The notes under the pieces are model-generated. The model worked only from the letters and a program-made list of their open reading frames with translations, had not been told where the DNA came from and did no database searches. A program made the position numbers and the translations under genes. DNA of 64,000 nucleotides, from NCBI GenBank assembly GCA_029204045.2, contig CM055064.1, positions 4,838,669 through 4,902,668 of the forward strand, read 5' to 3'. Of the stretch, positions 49,699-59,668 are shown piece by piece. Within the stretch, counting starts at the first letter, position 1. The number at the start of each line of letters is the position of its first letter. Origin of the DNA: Tillandsia leiboldiana. Its lineage: Eukaryota; Streptophyta; Magnoliopsida; Poales; Bromeliaceae.

Positions 49699-52600
49699 TA
49701 TCTCATTCTCAATCTCTCTCTGTCTCCTGCTAAGGAGCTGAGCAACGGCCTCACAGCTCCTCTAAGGAAGGGAAGTCTTTTTATTTATTTTTATTTTTAT
49801 TTTTTTTGTTTCTCTTGATTTTTTTTTAAAAATTATTATGATATTTTGAACTTAATATCAAAACTCAAATAATTTTCTTCCTACTTTTTTAATTAATATT
49901 TTTTATAGTTTCGTTTTATCACTGTTAAATGTTGATATTTGATAGTTGATAGTTGATAAAAATAGAATGACAGTTGTTGTCTTGTAGGATGAAAAAATAT
50001 TCACTTTAATTATGCTTCTGTTTTTGTTTTAAATTATAAATATTTTTTTTTATCTAATGAATATTTAATTGTTGAAACTTGATTTGAATCATTTGATGCA
50101 GCAGTAAACTTGTTTGGTGAGTTTGATGGTCCGTCGCTGATACTAGCAATCGCCAATGGTAAGCAATTTTTTTTAAATTTTCTTTAGTATTTTTGTATTT
50201 TAAATTTTTTATATATAGTTTGTTTTATTAATAATTTTTAAAGATTAATATATTTTATATAATATATTTTTGGCCCCCCCAGAATTAAACTCCTGGCTTC
50301 GTCCCTGGTGCGGTGCAATGCGGACTTCCAACTAACAGATCCGCCACCCAGCAGAAAAGTGTAACCTATAATGGATCTTCTCATATGTCAAAATCTCCAG
50401 CATAGTCGAAATCCATATACCCTCTTACTTTAGAAGTTTTAGATTCTACACTACAGTTTCAGATTCTCTAGTGTAGAGAATTTCTAAATCAGTTGTGCCT
50501 TCAAATACCGCAAGGTACATTTCATTGCCTCCCAGTGTTGTTTCCCTGCATTCGCCATATATCGACTAACAACACTAACTGCATGTGAAATGTCAGGTCT
50601 AGTGCAAATGATAGTAAACATTAAACAACCAACTGGACTAGCATATGGTACTTTTGCCATATAGTTTACCTCTTGCTCAATTTTTGGGCACATCTCCTCT
50701 AAAAGCTTAAAGTGCTAGGCTAACGGAGTCTTGACCGCCTTTATATCTGACATATTGAACTGCTTTACAATTTTCTTTATATATGTCTTTTGGGATAGTC
50801 AAAGCTTTCCCTATCTATTCGCGGTCTCTTCTTATTTCCATACCTAGAATTTTTATAGCACTTCCTAGGTCCTTCATGTCAAATTCTTGGCTCAACAAAT
50901 CCTTCAACTTTTACACTTCTGTTGAATCTTTTGCTGCAATCAACATATTATCTATATAAAGCATTAGCAGAATAAAAAAATTATTTTCAAATTTATAATG
51001 ATACACACAACTATCATACAAACTCCTAATATATCCATTTTTTATCATAAACCTATCGAATCTTTTATACCACTGTCTTGGCGCTTGTTTCAGTCCATAC
51101 AGAGACATTTTTAGCTTGCACACGAGCTTTTCTTTTCCGGACTAAATGAAGCACTTTATATATTTCTTTTTCAAGATCCCCATGATGAAATGTGATTCTT
51201 ACGTCGAGCTGCTGTAGCTCCAAGTCAAACATGACAATCATAGCTAGAAATATCCTAATAGACACGTGTTTCACCACAGGTGAGAAGATTTCATTGAAAT
51301 CAACTCCTTGTTTCTGCGCATAGCCCCTGGCCACCAAACGCGCCTTAAACTTAACTGGTTTACCATCTGCACCTTGCTTCCTCTTGTAGACCCACTTACA
51401 TCTGATGGCTCTCTTTTTCTTAGGCAATAGAATCAGATCCCATGTCTAGTTCCTACGTTGAGACTCCATCTCTTCAGTCATAGCAGCCATCCAACTGCCA
51501 CTTTCTTTACCTGCATCACCTCCTCAAAGAAAAAAGGATCCTCTGAAATAATTAATAAAGCATAAGTTGCAACATCATCCAAATTGTACCTTAACGATGG
51601 ACGAATTTATCTCATTTCCCTTCCTTCGGCAATAAAGTAGGGTTCGTCTAAAGTGCTCTCAATTGGATCAATTGGTGTTTCATGATCTTCTTCATGGTGT
51701 GGTTGCTTCACTTAATCATCCACCTGAATATCTGTAGTCTTCGCATACTCTTCATATTGAGCTTGCTATTGAATCTTTTGCAACATTAATATTTCGTCAA
51801 AGACTACATCCCTGCTAATTGGTCCCACAGCTTATATCCTTTCACCCATTTCTCACATCCAAGAAATATGCAGGGTTTCGACTTTGAATCTAATTTTGTG
51901 CGCTGATTTTTCTTAACATGAACATAAGCAGGACAACCAAAGACACGTAATGAGGAATAATCTGCAAGTTTACCTTATCATAATTCCTCCAGTGTTTTGA
52001 GTTTGATTATTGTGAAAAGAGATCTATTAATAATGTGGCACGCCATATCCACTGCTTTAGCCCAGAACTCTTTCAACAAATCTATACATATCAACATGGA
52101 TCAGGTTTTTTCTAATAGTGTCGTGTTCATCCTTTCTGCTACTCCATTCTAATGTGCAATTCCAAGAGTTGCTAGATGGCGTGTAATGCTTTCCTCCTTA
52201 CAGAAAATAATAAATTTCTTAGAAGTGAACTCTTCACCATTGTTTGTTCTTAGATACTTGACCTATGTGCCTATTTGTTTCTCCACCTTCTTCTTCCAAT
52301 GTCTAAACTTATGATGGCTTCAGGCTTTTTCTTCAGGAAAACCCAAAATTTACAGAAGAAATTATCAATAAATGTAACTAAATACCGTGCACCTCCTTTT
52401 GAAGTCACTAGAGTAGGTTCCCACACGTCCGAATGGATGTATTCAAGTATGTCTTTACTTCTATGATCGGAGGATCTGAAACTCACCCTTTTCTGTTTTC
52501 CAAATACAATGTTTACAAAAATTGAGTTTGTAGGATTTCATACCTCTGGATACTCCTTTTTTATGCAACTCTAACATCACTTTCTCACTCATGTGGGCTA

Positions 52601-55600
52601 GCCTCATGTGCCAAAGTTACGCACCATCGGCGTTATGATCATCCGAGGATGTCACTGCAACACCTCCAATTACCGAATCGCCAATCAACCTGTATTTTCC
52701 TTTCTTCTCTCCTTTCATGACAACCATGGCGCCTCTTTTTACCTTTTTGACTCTATCTGCAATAGTAATACTGCAACCAATAGAATCAAAAGTTTCAAGT
52801 GATATTAGATTCAACCTAGGACCTAGAACATGTCTGACATCTATAAAAGTTCTTACTATGTTATCATGCATCTTTATTTTTACTGTTCCAATACCAATAG
52901 TTTTGTAGGTAATGAGATTACCTATCATAACACTTCCAGTCTTCCACTTTCACAAGATCTATAAGAATCAAATAAATATTTATTTGGTGTCATATGATAA
53001 GAATAACCTGAATCTAATATCCAATTAGCGAGAGATTCAGTACCTGAAGAAACCGTCAAAACATCATGATTTTGATCGGAGTTATTGGCTATGCTTACAA
53101 TACTTGTAGGGGAATTCTTCTTTTGCAACCATGCCTTTCTCCTCTCATAATTTTGCTTCATGTGGCTATCTTTTTTTGCAAAAATAACACTTCAACTTGT
53201 TTAACTAAGAACGAAATCTTTCTTTATCCAAATCATGATCCTTATACCGTCCCCTTCCTGCATCCTTAACAACTAAACCTTCACTCGGCTCCTCCGAAAT
53301 GAATTGCTTCCTGATCTCTTCTGATAGGAGAGCTAAAGTAACTTCCTCCATTAAAAGAGTTTACTTTCTATAAAGTATAGTTGCAACTAAGTAATTATAG
53401 GAAGGAGAAAGTGATGTGAGGAAGATCAATGCCTTATCGTCCTCGTCAAGCTTCACATCTACACTAAGTAGATCACTAATAATTTTATTAAAAATATTTA
53501 AGTGTTCAACAACTGTCGTATCTTTCCTCATGCGTAGTCCATATAATTTTTGCTTTAGATACATCATATTGGACAAACTCTTTGTCATATATAGCTTCTT
53601 TAATATGGTCCACATGCCAAAAATTGTTTCTTTTATACATTACCTCATCTACCAGACACAATATGATGATATTAAGTGCCTTCAAATCAAGCTCTCCCCA
53701 ATCTTCATCGCTCTTTGTTGCTGATTTTCTAGACTTTTCCAGCAACGCCTTATAAAGACCTTGTTGTACTAAGATGACCTTAACTCTTCTTTGCCAAAGA
53801 CCAAAATTTTCTTTTTCATCAAATTTCTCCGCCTTGAACTTAGACATCAAGACAATCGACATTTTTGTCGTAGCACCGACTCGTCGCTCTAATATCAATT
53901 GTTGTGTCTTAGGATCGTCTAGAAAAATATAAAAGAAAAGAAATACACAAAAAAAAAAAAAAGCGATTTACGTGGTTCGGCAAGTTGCCTACGTCGACGG
54001 GGAGAGCGAGAGAGATGTATTCTTTATATGAAGAAATCAAAATACAAGCTTACACCTTTATGTTTCTCTCAACCTAAATACAAGAGCCTTATGGTTATTG
54101 TCACCCTTCACTTGTTACAAGAAAAATTCTATCTTAATCTCAAAATAAATTTTTCTAAACAAAAGAGATAAACTTAAAAAGTTACTAATTAAGTTTCCGG
54201 ACTTCACCTCACACTTAATTAGTTTTCTTTCTTGCTTGATACTTGATCTGTGGAGTATAGGCATACATGCATATGAACAATTGAACTTGACAACTTTAAT
54301 TGTCAACTTCATTAATTAGCCTATGTATAAGCATTGACAATTATGGCATGCATGTGTTTCATGCACACTTACATGCATGCACCATCCACTTTAATCCATC
54401 TCATTCACACTTAAAGACTTTGGTAGACCTAGTGCACCACGAACCAAGTTCCATAATCATGTCTCTTTTGTCGGTAGAAAACCTTGTAGGCCAAATAAAT
54501 ATCTATATATTCTATACAAAAGAAGGCATATAACAAACACTCCTTACGAGGGTATGTCGACTGTGTCAAGTTTCAGCATGTCTCATGCCACGACACATTT
54601 TGTGCTCCAATCGGCATGCCCCTGTGCCATGGCAGGTTAGTCTATACTGCAAAGTGCAAAAAAATTATTAAATAACCAGGAGTTAATGCTTAACTAGTGT
54701 TTCGTTTCAAACCGTTAATGCTTTTCTTTTGGTTTTTTAACTCTAATTCTAACCGAGTACAGGCACAAGCAAAACAAAGTTCTTCATTCTTGTTATTATT
54801 GGCTAGTTTCCAAACCCGTTTTCCCCTTTGTTTGGTAAATAAAGTACAATGAAATGACGAGAAGTCGCTAGTAGATTTTATTTTATTTTTTTTACTGCCA
54901 AAGAAATCCCATCATGTAGCATTGGAGTTGGAAAACATAGAAAACTACAAGTGGTCCAAATGAGGCCAAAACTAAACTGGTGCAGCAATATGAAGTGGTT
55001 CTGTAACGACCCGATCCGCTAGCAATAATAACTCGTTAGGCCCAAACCACCGGCTCAAAATACTCAAGCCCAATTATTTTTAATAGCGTGTCTGGTCTCA
55101 TATATTTCCAATCAGAATTTCTTTTCCATCCGATGTGGAACTATTAGGGCGTTATAGTTTCACTAACAAATAAGAAGATACACATACATGATTTCCCCTT
55201 TGCACATGCATGTTTGAACATAACATGATCACATGCTACCAAATAGGCTCCAAATTGTGGAGCCGCATAGAGTTTATAGTACAAAAAGAAATCTGTTATT
55301 AACTGGAATACAACAAAAGATGATGGCCAAACAGATGACAGCTTGCCTATCCTAATGTCTGGTTTCATAACCAAATAAGTTAGAGCGCAGCAAATTAAGT
55401 TTACATGCTTATATTTCATCATGTAGATCACAAAATCGGTGGCGAGCTCAGGCAAAATAGAGCAAAACAGTAAATTCAATTTATCCCTCCTATCCATCCA
55501 GACGCATCGATACTAAACTCACCGTAAAAACCGCAGCGAGATAACAAACCAATAAGTATAAGAAAGAAAGACACCCTGGGAGTTCTTTCTTTCATCATCT

Positions 55601-55955
55601 ATGTATGATTTGTACTGGTTATAAAAATACAGTAAATTCAGAATAATACCATCCTAAATGATTCTAAGATACCAGTGAGATAGATCACATCATATATTTA
55701 TAGGAGGTTCATGGAAAGTTAAAATTTTTTGGCGAGAAGAACTACCAATTGAATCAATTTTGGCTAATAACGCTCCTACCAACCAACTAGCAAATGATTC
55801 CACACACAAATAGATATAGAAGTAAACAAGAGAGTACAAAAGTATAAAGAATTTAAGTATTTATTAACACGGACCGTATCTATCGTATTGTATAGTGTCG
55901 ATAAAATATCAACATGATACAGCTCTTATTTATGTCGATGGCACGACTCAAAACC

Positions 55956-56001
<46 letters not shown>

Positions 56002-56219
56002 GGGAAAAATAGGCGAGAGACCTCTGCGCCGGAGGAGTGGTGAGCGGCGGCGGCGGAGGAGGAGGGATTTGAGACGGAATCGTCGGCGTCGGCGACGGGG
56101 ATGAGCAGCTCCCGCTCCCGCTCCCTCTCCCTCTCCCTCTCCCTCTCCCTCTCACTGGTCGCTATGGTGATCATCGACGACGACGAAGGTGGCGGCGGCG
56201 GCTTCTCCTCCCTCATCAT
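44543..56219 (-). CDS. LIKE-COV (COV1 family, DUF502) membrane protein, 7 exons
   Basis: Exons 56219-56022, 47721-47669, 46188-46079, 45869-45702, 45624-45527, 45192-45066, 44640-44543; all introns GT-AG, 852 nt (283 aa). The N-terminus is charged (an ER repeat encoded by a CTCTCC-type microsatellite), then the family motif ELLIPV. Then come IRSWASKKFMTG, a membrane segment with ITFYFTWWFIHFVDGFFSPI, and a second one, GFVTSITFIFLVGVFMSSWLG. The conserved soluble part follows: WFIKRMPFVRHIYNASKQIS, AFKEVAIIRHPRIGEYAFGF, EEELCCVYVPTNHLYIGD, ending GGMSMPQIL. COV1 and LCV proteins act in stem vascular patterning and in Golgi and myrosin-cell trafficking in Arabidopsis; which paralogue this is cannot be told. 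A longer frame begins at a GTG upstream; ATG 56219 (or 56216) is preferred. Intron 1 (8.3 kb) hosts a copia element; intron 2 hosts a TRIM and a duplicated acceptor. Confidence 0.9.
46179..46266 (-). repeat. 58-bp duplication copying the exon 3 acceptor site of the LIKE-COV gene
   Basis: The 30-base string spanning the intron 2/exon 3 junction (plus-strand CAGGATAAAACTGCAAAATC..., 46179-46208) recurs at 46237-46266. The copy carries the same TTTTGCAG|TTTTATCC acceptor 58 bases upstream in the transcript. Use of the upstream copy would add 58 nt and shift the frame. Confidence 0.85.
47175..47478 (-). mobile_element. TRIM (miniature LTR retrotransposon), 304 bp
   Basis: Direct terminal repeats of 88 bp (47175-47262 and 47391-47478), TGTTAA...TTAACA, flanked by a perfect CAGAG duplication (47170-47174 and 47479-47483). 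On minus, TGATATCAGAGT directly follows one repeat: an initiator tRNA-Met primer site with two changes. GTGAGGGGGTG, a polypurine tract, abuts the other. The 128-bp interior encodes nothing. This is the textbook layout of a TRIM. It lies in intron 2 of the LIKE-COV gene. Confidence 0.88.
48930..53899 (-). pseudogene. Ty1/copia gag-pol remnants, many stops and frameshifts
   Basis: Recognisable pieces on minus: gag (53898-53361; MSKFKAEKFDEKENFGLWQ and LKQKLYGLRM); protease (53161-52925; WILDSGYSYHMTP); integrase fragment (52486-52271; ILEYIHSDVW...RYLVTFID); RT (51427-51065 with CKWVYKRKQGADGKPVKFKARLVARG, and 51123-50911 with SLYGLKQAPRQWYKRFD); further RT/linker (50693-50484; SPVGCLMFTIICTRPDI); RNase H (49282-49007; IFCDSQSAICL...HIDIRYH). 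The RT active site reads YIDNML instead of the usual YVDDM/L, so a catalytic aspartate is lost. With the frame breaks, the copy cannot be functional. Confidence 0.9.
49367..50307. mobile_element. Non-autonomous hAT element (941 bp) nested in the copia element
   Basis: Ends CAGGGACGAGGCCA and, inverted, CAGGGACGAAGCCA; perfect 8-bp duplication GTGCGGTG at 49359-49366 and 50308-50315. The 8-bp TSD and CAGGG(A/G)CG(A/G)AGCCA ends are typical of plant hAT elements. The interior includes a (CT)n tract at about 49657-49700 and AT-rich DNA, without a transposase frame. It splits the copia RT and RNase H regions, so it is younger than that insertion. Confidence 0.88.
55012..55156 (+). mobile_element. 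Possible small solo LTR (145 bp)
   Basis: Starts TGTAACGACCCGATCC and ends TGTGGAACTATTAGGGCGTTATA, with flanks GGTTC and GTTTC (4 of 5 match). TGTAACGACCC...GGGCGTTACA is a common plant LTR/TRIM terminus. It lies in LIKE-COV intron 1, beyond the copia element. Confidence 0.45.
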
Positions 56220-56387
56220 CCCGTCGTCATCCGCCGTCACGTCTTCCGCCTCTCCTGAATCTCTTCCGGCCTTCTTCTATTCTATATTTTCCGGGAACAG
56301 TCTGCTCTTCCAGCTTCGGGAAGAGAGAATCAGAGAAGACGACTTTGGAGTTTGGACTCCGCAGTTATTCAAATGTAAACACACTGC
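56220..56387 (-). promoter_or_regulatory. Presumed 5' leader and proximal promoter of the LIKE-COV gene
   Basis: A GC-richer stretch upstream of the ATG with TC-rich transcribed-strand tracts. It is abruptly bounded by a repetitive insert at about 56388, so upstream control may lie in or beyond that repeat. No TATA box is assigned. Confidence 0.35.
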
Positions 56388-56764
56388 CAGTGTCAACGAA
56401 CCGAACACCGAGTTGGAATTCGCTCGTTTAATACACGAATACGAACTGATTCGTCTAAATATGGAACTGATTCGTCTAAATATCGAACTGAACCACGGAG
56501 GTGTCAACGAACCGTACACCGAGTTGGAATTCGCTAGTTGGAATTCGCTCGTTTAATACACGAATACGAATTGATTCGTTTAAATATCGACCCGAAAAAT
56601 TCAGTTCGTATTTGGCTCATTTATTAACGAAACGAGTTGCTCGCAAACAACAAATTTAATTTTTATTTCTACTATTAAATATAAAGTTAAAAAAAATTAA
56701 AAAATTAAAATTTTAATCTAATAATTAAAATTTATAAAAAATTAATAGCCTAAAATCTAAATAG

Positions 56765-56834
<70 letters not shown>

Positions 56835-57040
56835 CTTTATATATATACACACGAGTTATTATCAAGCCGAACACGAGCGAGCTGATCCCAGCTCGTGTTC
56901 GGCTCGTTTATTAAACGAGCTGAAAAATTCGGCTCGTGTTCGGCTCGTTTACTAAACGAGCGATTCGATCTCGAGCTCATTTCAAGCCGAATACGAATTG
57001 ACTCGCGAACAGCGAGCTGAATTGCCACCCCTACACGTAG
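56388..57040. mobile_element. Repetitive insert upstream of the LIKE-COV gene
   Basis: Contains a tandem duplication of about 117 bp (GTGTCAACGAACCG(A/T)ACACCGAGTTGG... at 56393 and 56510), a (TA)n tract at 56767-56831 and inverted GTTCGGCTCGTTTA(T/C)TAAACGAGC blocks at 56896-56960. It ends AGCTGAATTGCCACCCCTAC. The AGGGGTGGCAATTC...AGCTCG terminus is widespread in plant non-autonomous DNA elements. The left end and TSD are unresolved. Confidence 0.5.
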
Positions 57041-59183
57041 CTCCGAAGCTGCAGAAAGAGTTGAATATCGGAGTCACGGCTCAACATTTTACTCCGTAAT
57101 AATAGACTTATAAACTTAATAAATTAAGTAGAACTGCTATTTATAATAAATTTGATAGTGAGGTATTCAATAATAAATTTAATATTTAAATAAATTAATT
57201 TTGATTGAGATTCATGCTGTTTTTATTTGTTCAAGTGAATTAATTATAATTTTGGCGACAATGATTAGCGCCAACTATCTCACGCATACAATACAGATAT
57301 TGGTAAAAATTATTGACTAAAATAAATTTAATTTTCTGTTATGTGACAATAGATTCAAAAAATTAATAAAATAAGTTGGATGAGTCCAATAAATTAAGTA
57401 GAGTTGCGGCACACAATAAATCTAACTGTATGAGACCAACAATAGACTCAACGTCTGAATAGATTGAGTTTAGTCGAAATTTGTGAATGCTGTATCTATA
57501 TATTTTAAATTAATTGGTTTCGTATTTCTAACGACTCGAGATTTTGAGATTAATAGTTAACATCAACGATCCGACAATAAATATTTTTTTGATTATTTTT
57601 TTTTATTATTATGTTTATTTTAAAAATAAAGTTTTTTTAAGAAAAAAATAATATGTTACCTGTTATATTTAATTACCTATAATTACAAATTCTACCCAAA
57701 AACACAGTGAAACAATTGAAACTGTAATATTTGAAAAAAAAAAAAAACTTTATATAAAAATAAATTTACATTTCTAATTACTTTTTCAATAAAACAATAT
57801 GAATATATATCTAGTCATCATTACATATATAAAGTAACAATATTTTACAAATATATTTTTTCATTGTATGTAATCAACCAATTTATTGATAGTTGCAGCA
57901 ATTTATACAGCATCAAAAAAAATAAAATATATATAAGTATAACGGCTACATTTGCATTTTTATTTACATCTAACTAAGCAAACAAACACTAGATTGGTAA
58001 TATTTTAGTCTGATTAATATATATTAAAATTAAAATCAAATCTAATAAATATAATTAATAAATTTAAAAGAATTTGTATAAAAAATTATATATTTTGAAA
58101 ATTTTATTATTTAACAAATAGTTTTTAATAAAATAAATAAAAAGGTGAAATAATTATAGTTCTAAAGCCAAACAGTTATGAATTTGTTTTAATCTGAATT
58201 TTAGTTAAATTGAAAGTTATTTTTAATCTAAAAATTAGTCAGGATCAAGCAAATTGGTCACAATAATAAATATTTATGGAGATTTTTATTTTTGTTTCAT
58301 TCTAGGTGAAAATAAGATATTGTGCAATTTTAAAAAATTTCACGATTTTAATTTTTAAATTGTTTGAATACATATTATACAATTTTACGAGATTTCTCTC
58401 AATTTAAAATTTTAAAAATTTATAAATAAGATATTAATTTTATATCTTAAATTTTTAAAATAAAAAATTTCATAATTTGAAATCAAAATCTAAATTTAAA
58501 ATTCAAATTTCAACTTTCGAATTTAAAATATAAAATATAAAATATAAATTTAAATTTAAAAATTCTAAATTATAAAAATAAGTTTTTAAAAATTTAAAAA
58601 TAAATTTTTAAATTTTTAAAAATAAATTTCTAAATTTTTAAAATAAATTTTAAATTTACAATTTAAAATTTAAATTTATAATTTTAAATTAAAATTTACA
58701 GTTTTAAATTTTAAAATTTATAATTTTAAAATTTAAAATTTTAATGTTTAAAGTTTGAAAATCAATATTATAAAAAATTAAAATTAAAATTTAAAATTTA
58801 AAATTTAAAATTTAAAATTTAAAATTTTAAAATTTAAATTCAAATTTGAAATTTAAAATTTAAAATTTTATATCTAAAATTTAAAATTATAAAATTTAAA
58901 ATTTGAATATATATATATATTCAAATTTAAGAATTTAAAATTTTTAAAAAATTATAAGAAATTTTAGTTTAAATTTTTGAAAATTAAAGTTTAAAATTTG
59001 ACACAATTGGAGATTAGTGAGCTGAGGAATGATAGAATTTTTTTTTTCTTTTGATTGAAATAGATTGTTATTTTATTGAAGTATAATTTAATTATATTCT
59101 AGAAAATAATACTCTTTTTTTTAATCTCTCAAACATCTCATAAAAACATAGAATAATTTTTCTATGCATATAGTTTAAAACAA
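57041..59183. other. Very AT-rich intergenic DNA
   Basis: No gene is seen. Between about 58400 and 58990 the sequence is an almost continuous array of degenerate TTTAAAATTTAAA units, largely self-complementary. A pair of related phrases around AATAAATTAAGTAGA(A/G)... (57118 and 57388) hints at an older duplicated element. Confidence 0.6.
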
Positions 59184-59355
59184 GGAAAATGCTATGTGTA
59201 CACCCTTTTCGGGGTGTACATCATACACCCCACCCATCTAAGGGTGGGGGTGTGATGATGGATCACTTGATGTGACCCGTAAAAAGTATCGTCACCATTA
59301 AAATGGTGGAGGTGTATGATGTACACCCCTTCGGGGTGTACAGGTAGCATTGCTC
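59184..59355 (+). mobile_element. 172-bp Mutator-type MITE, copy D, in the CCDC25 upstream region
   Basis: GGAAAATGCTATGTGTACACCC...GGTAGCATTGCTC with a perfect 9-bp duplication TTAAAACAA at 59175-59183 and 59356-59364. It ends 313 bases before the CCDC25 start codon, so it lies in or next to the promoter. Confidence 0.9.
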
Positions 59356-59538
59356 TTAAAACAATAATGGTTATATTTTTAATTCTTGCACGTGACAAGC
59401 ACGTGCCACCACAAGCTTAATTAATTTATTATTTATTTATTAATTAATTTATTATAACCCAGCGAATATAAATTCACACCACGCGGAAATAAAATCCCCA
59501 AATCCCAAAATCCGCAAACTCTTACACCAATTCCCCTG

Positions 59539-59627
59539 AAACCCTAAAACCCTAAATTCCCCAATTGCGATCCCTACAAAATCCTTCTTTTATCGTTGCA
59601 GGTTCCTGATTTTCTTCGAAACCCTAG
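59539..59627 (+). promoter_or_regulatory. Telo-box motifs in the CCDC25 promoter/leader
   Basis: AAACCCTAA occurs at 59539-59547 and overlapping at 59547-59555; AAACCCTAG occurs at 59619-59627. Telo-boxes near the start site are typical of plant genes for ribosome biogenesis and translation, which suits the NFACT-R-type domain of the product. Confidence 0.55.
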
Positions 59628-59668
59628 GATTCCCCTCCGATTTGGGGTTGGAGAAGGTTGAAATCGCC

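Larger units (their letters stand above)
48225..54539 (-). mobile_element. Decayed Ty1/copia retrotransposon in LIKE-COV intron 1
   Basis: LTRs at 48225-48929 (705 bp) and 53900-54539 (640 bp) begin TGTTGTGTCTTAGGATCGTC and end in ...AACA/...AAACA. They differ by indels and substitutions. Perfect CTCCT duplications flank the element (48220-48224, 54540-54544). Orientation is minus, the same as the host gene. A degenerate initiator tRNA-Met site (TTGATATTAGAGC on minus) follows the 5' LTR, and AAGGTGGAGAA (on minus) precedes the 3' LTR. Gag, protease, integrase, RT and RNase H order is copia-like. A hAT element is nested inside. Confidence 0.93.

Noticed and set aside
56220..56240. Upstream extension of the LIKE-COV frame
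   Set aside because: It would begin with GTG; ATG at 56219 or 56216 is the plausible start.
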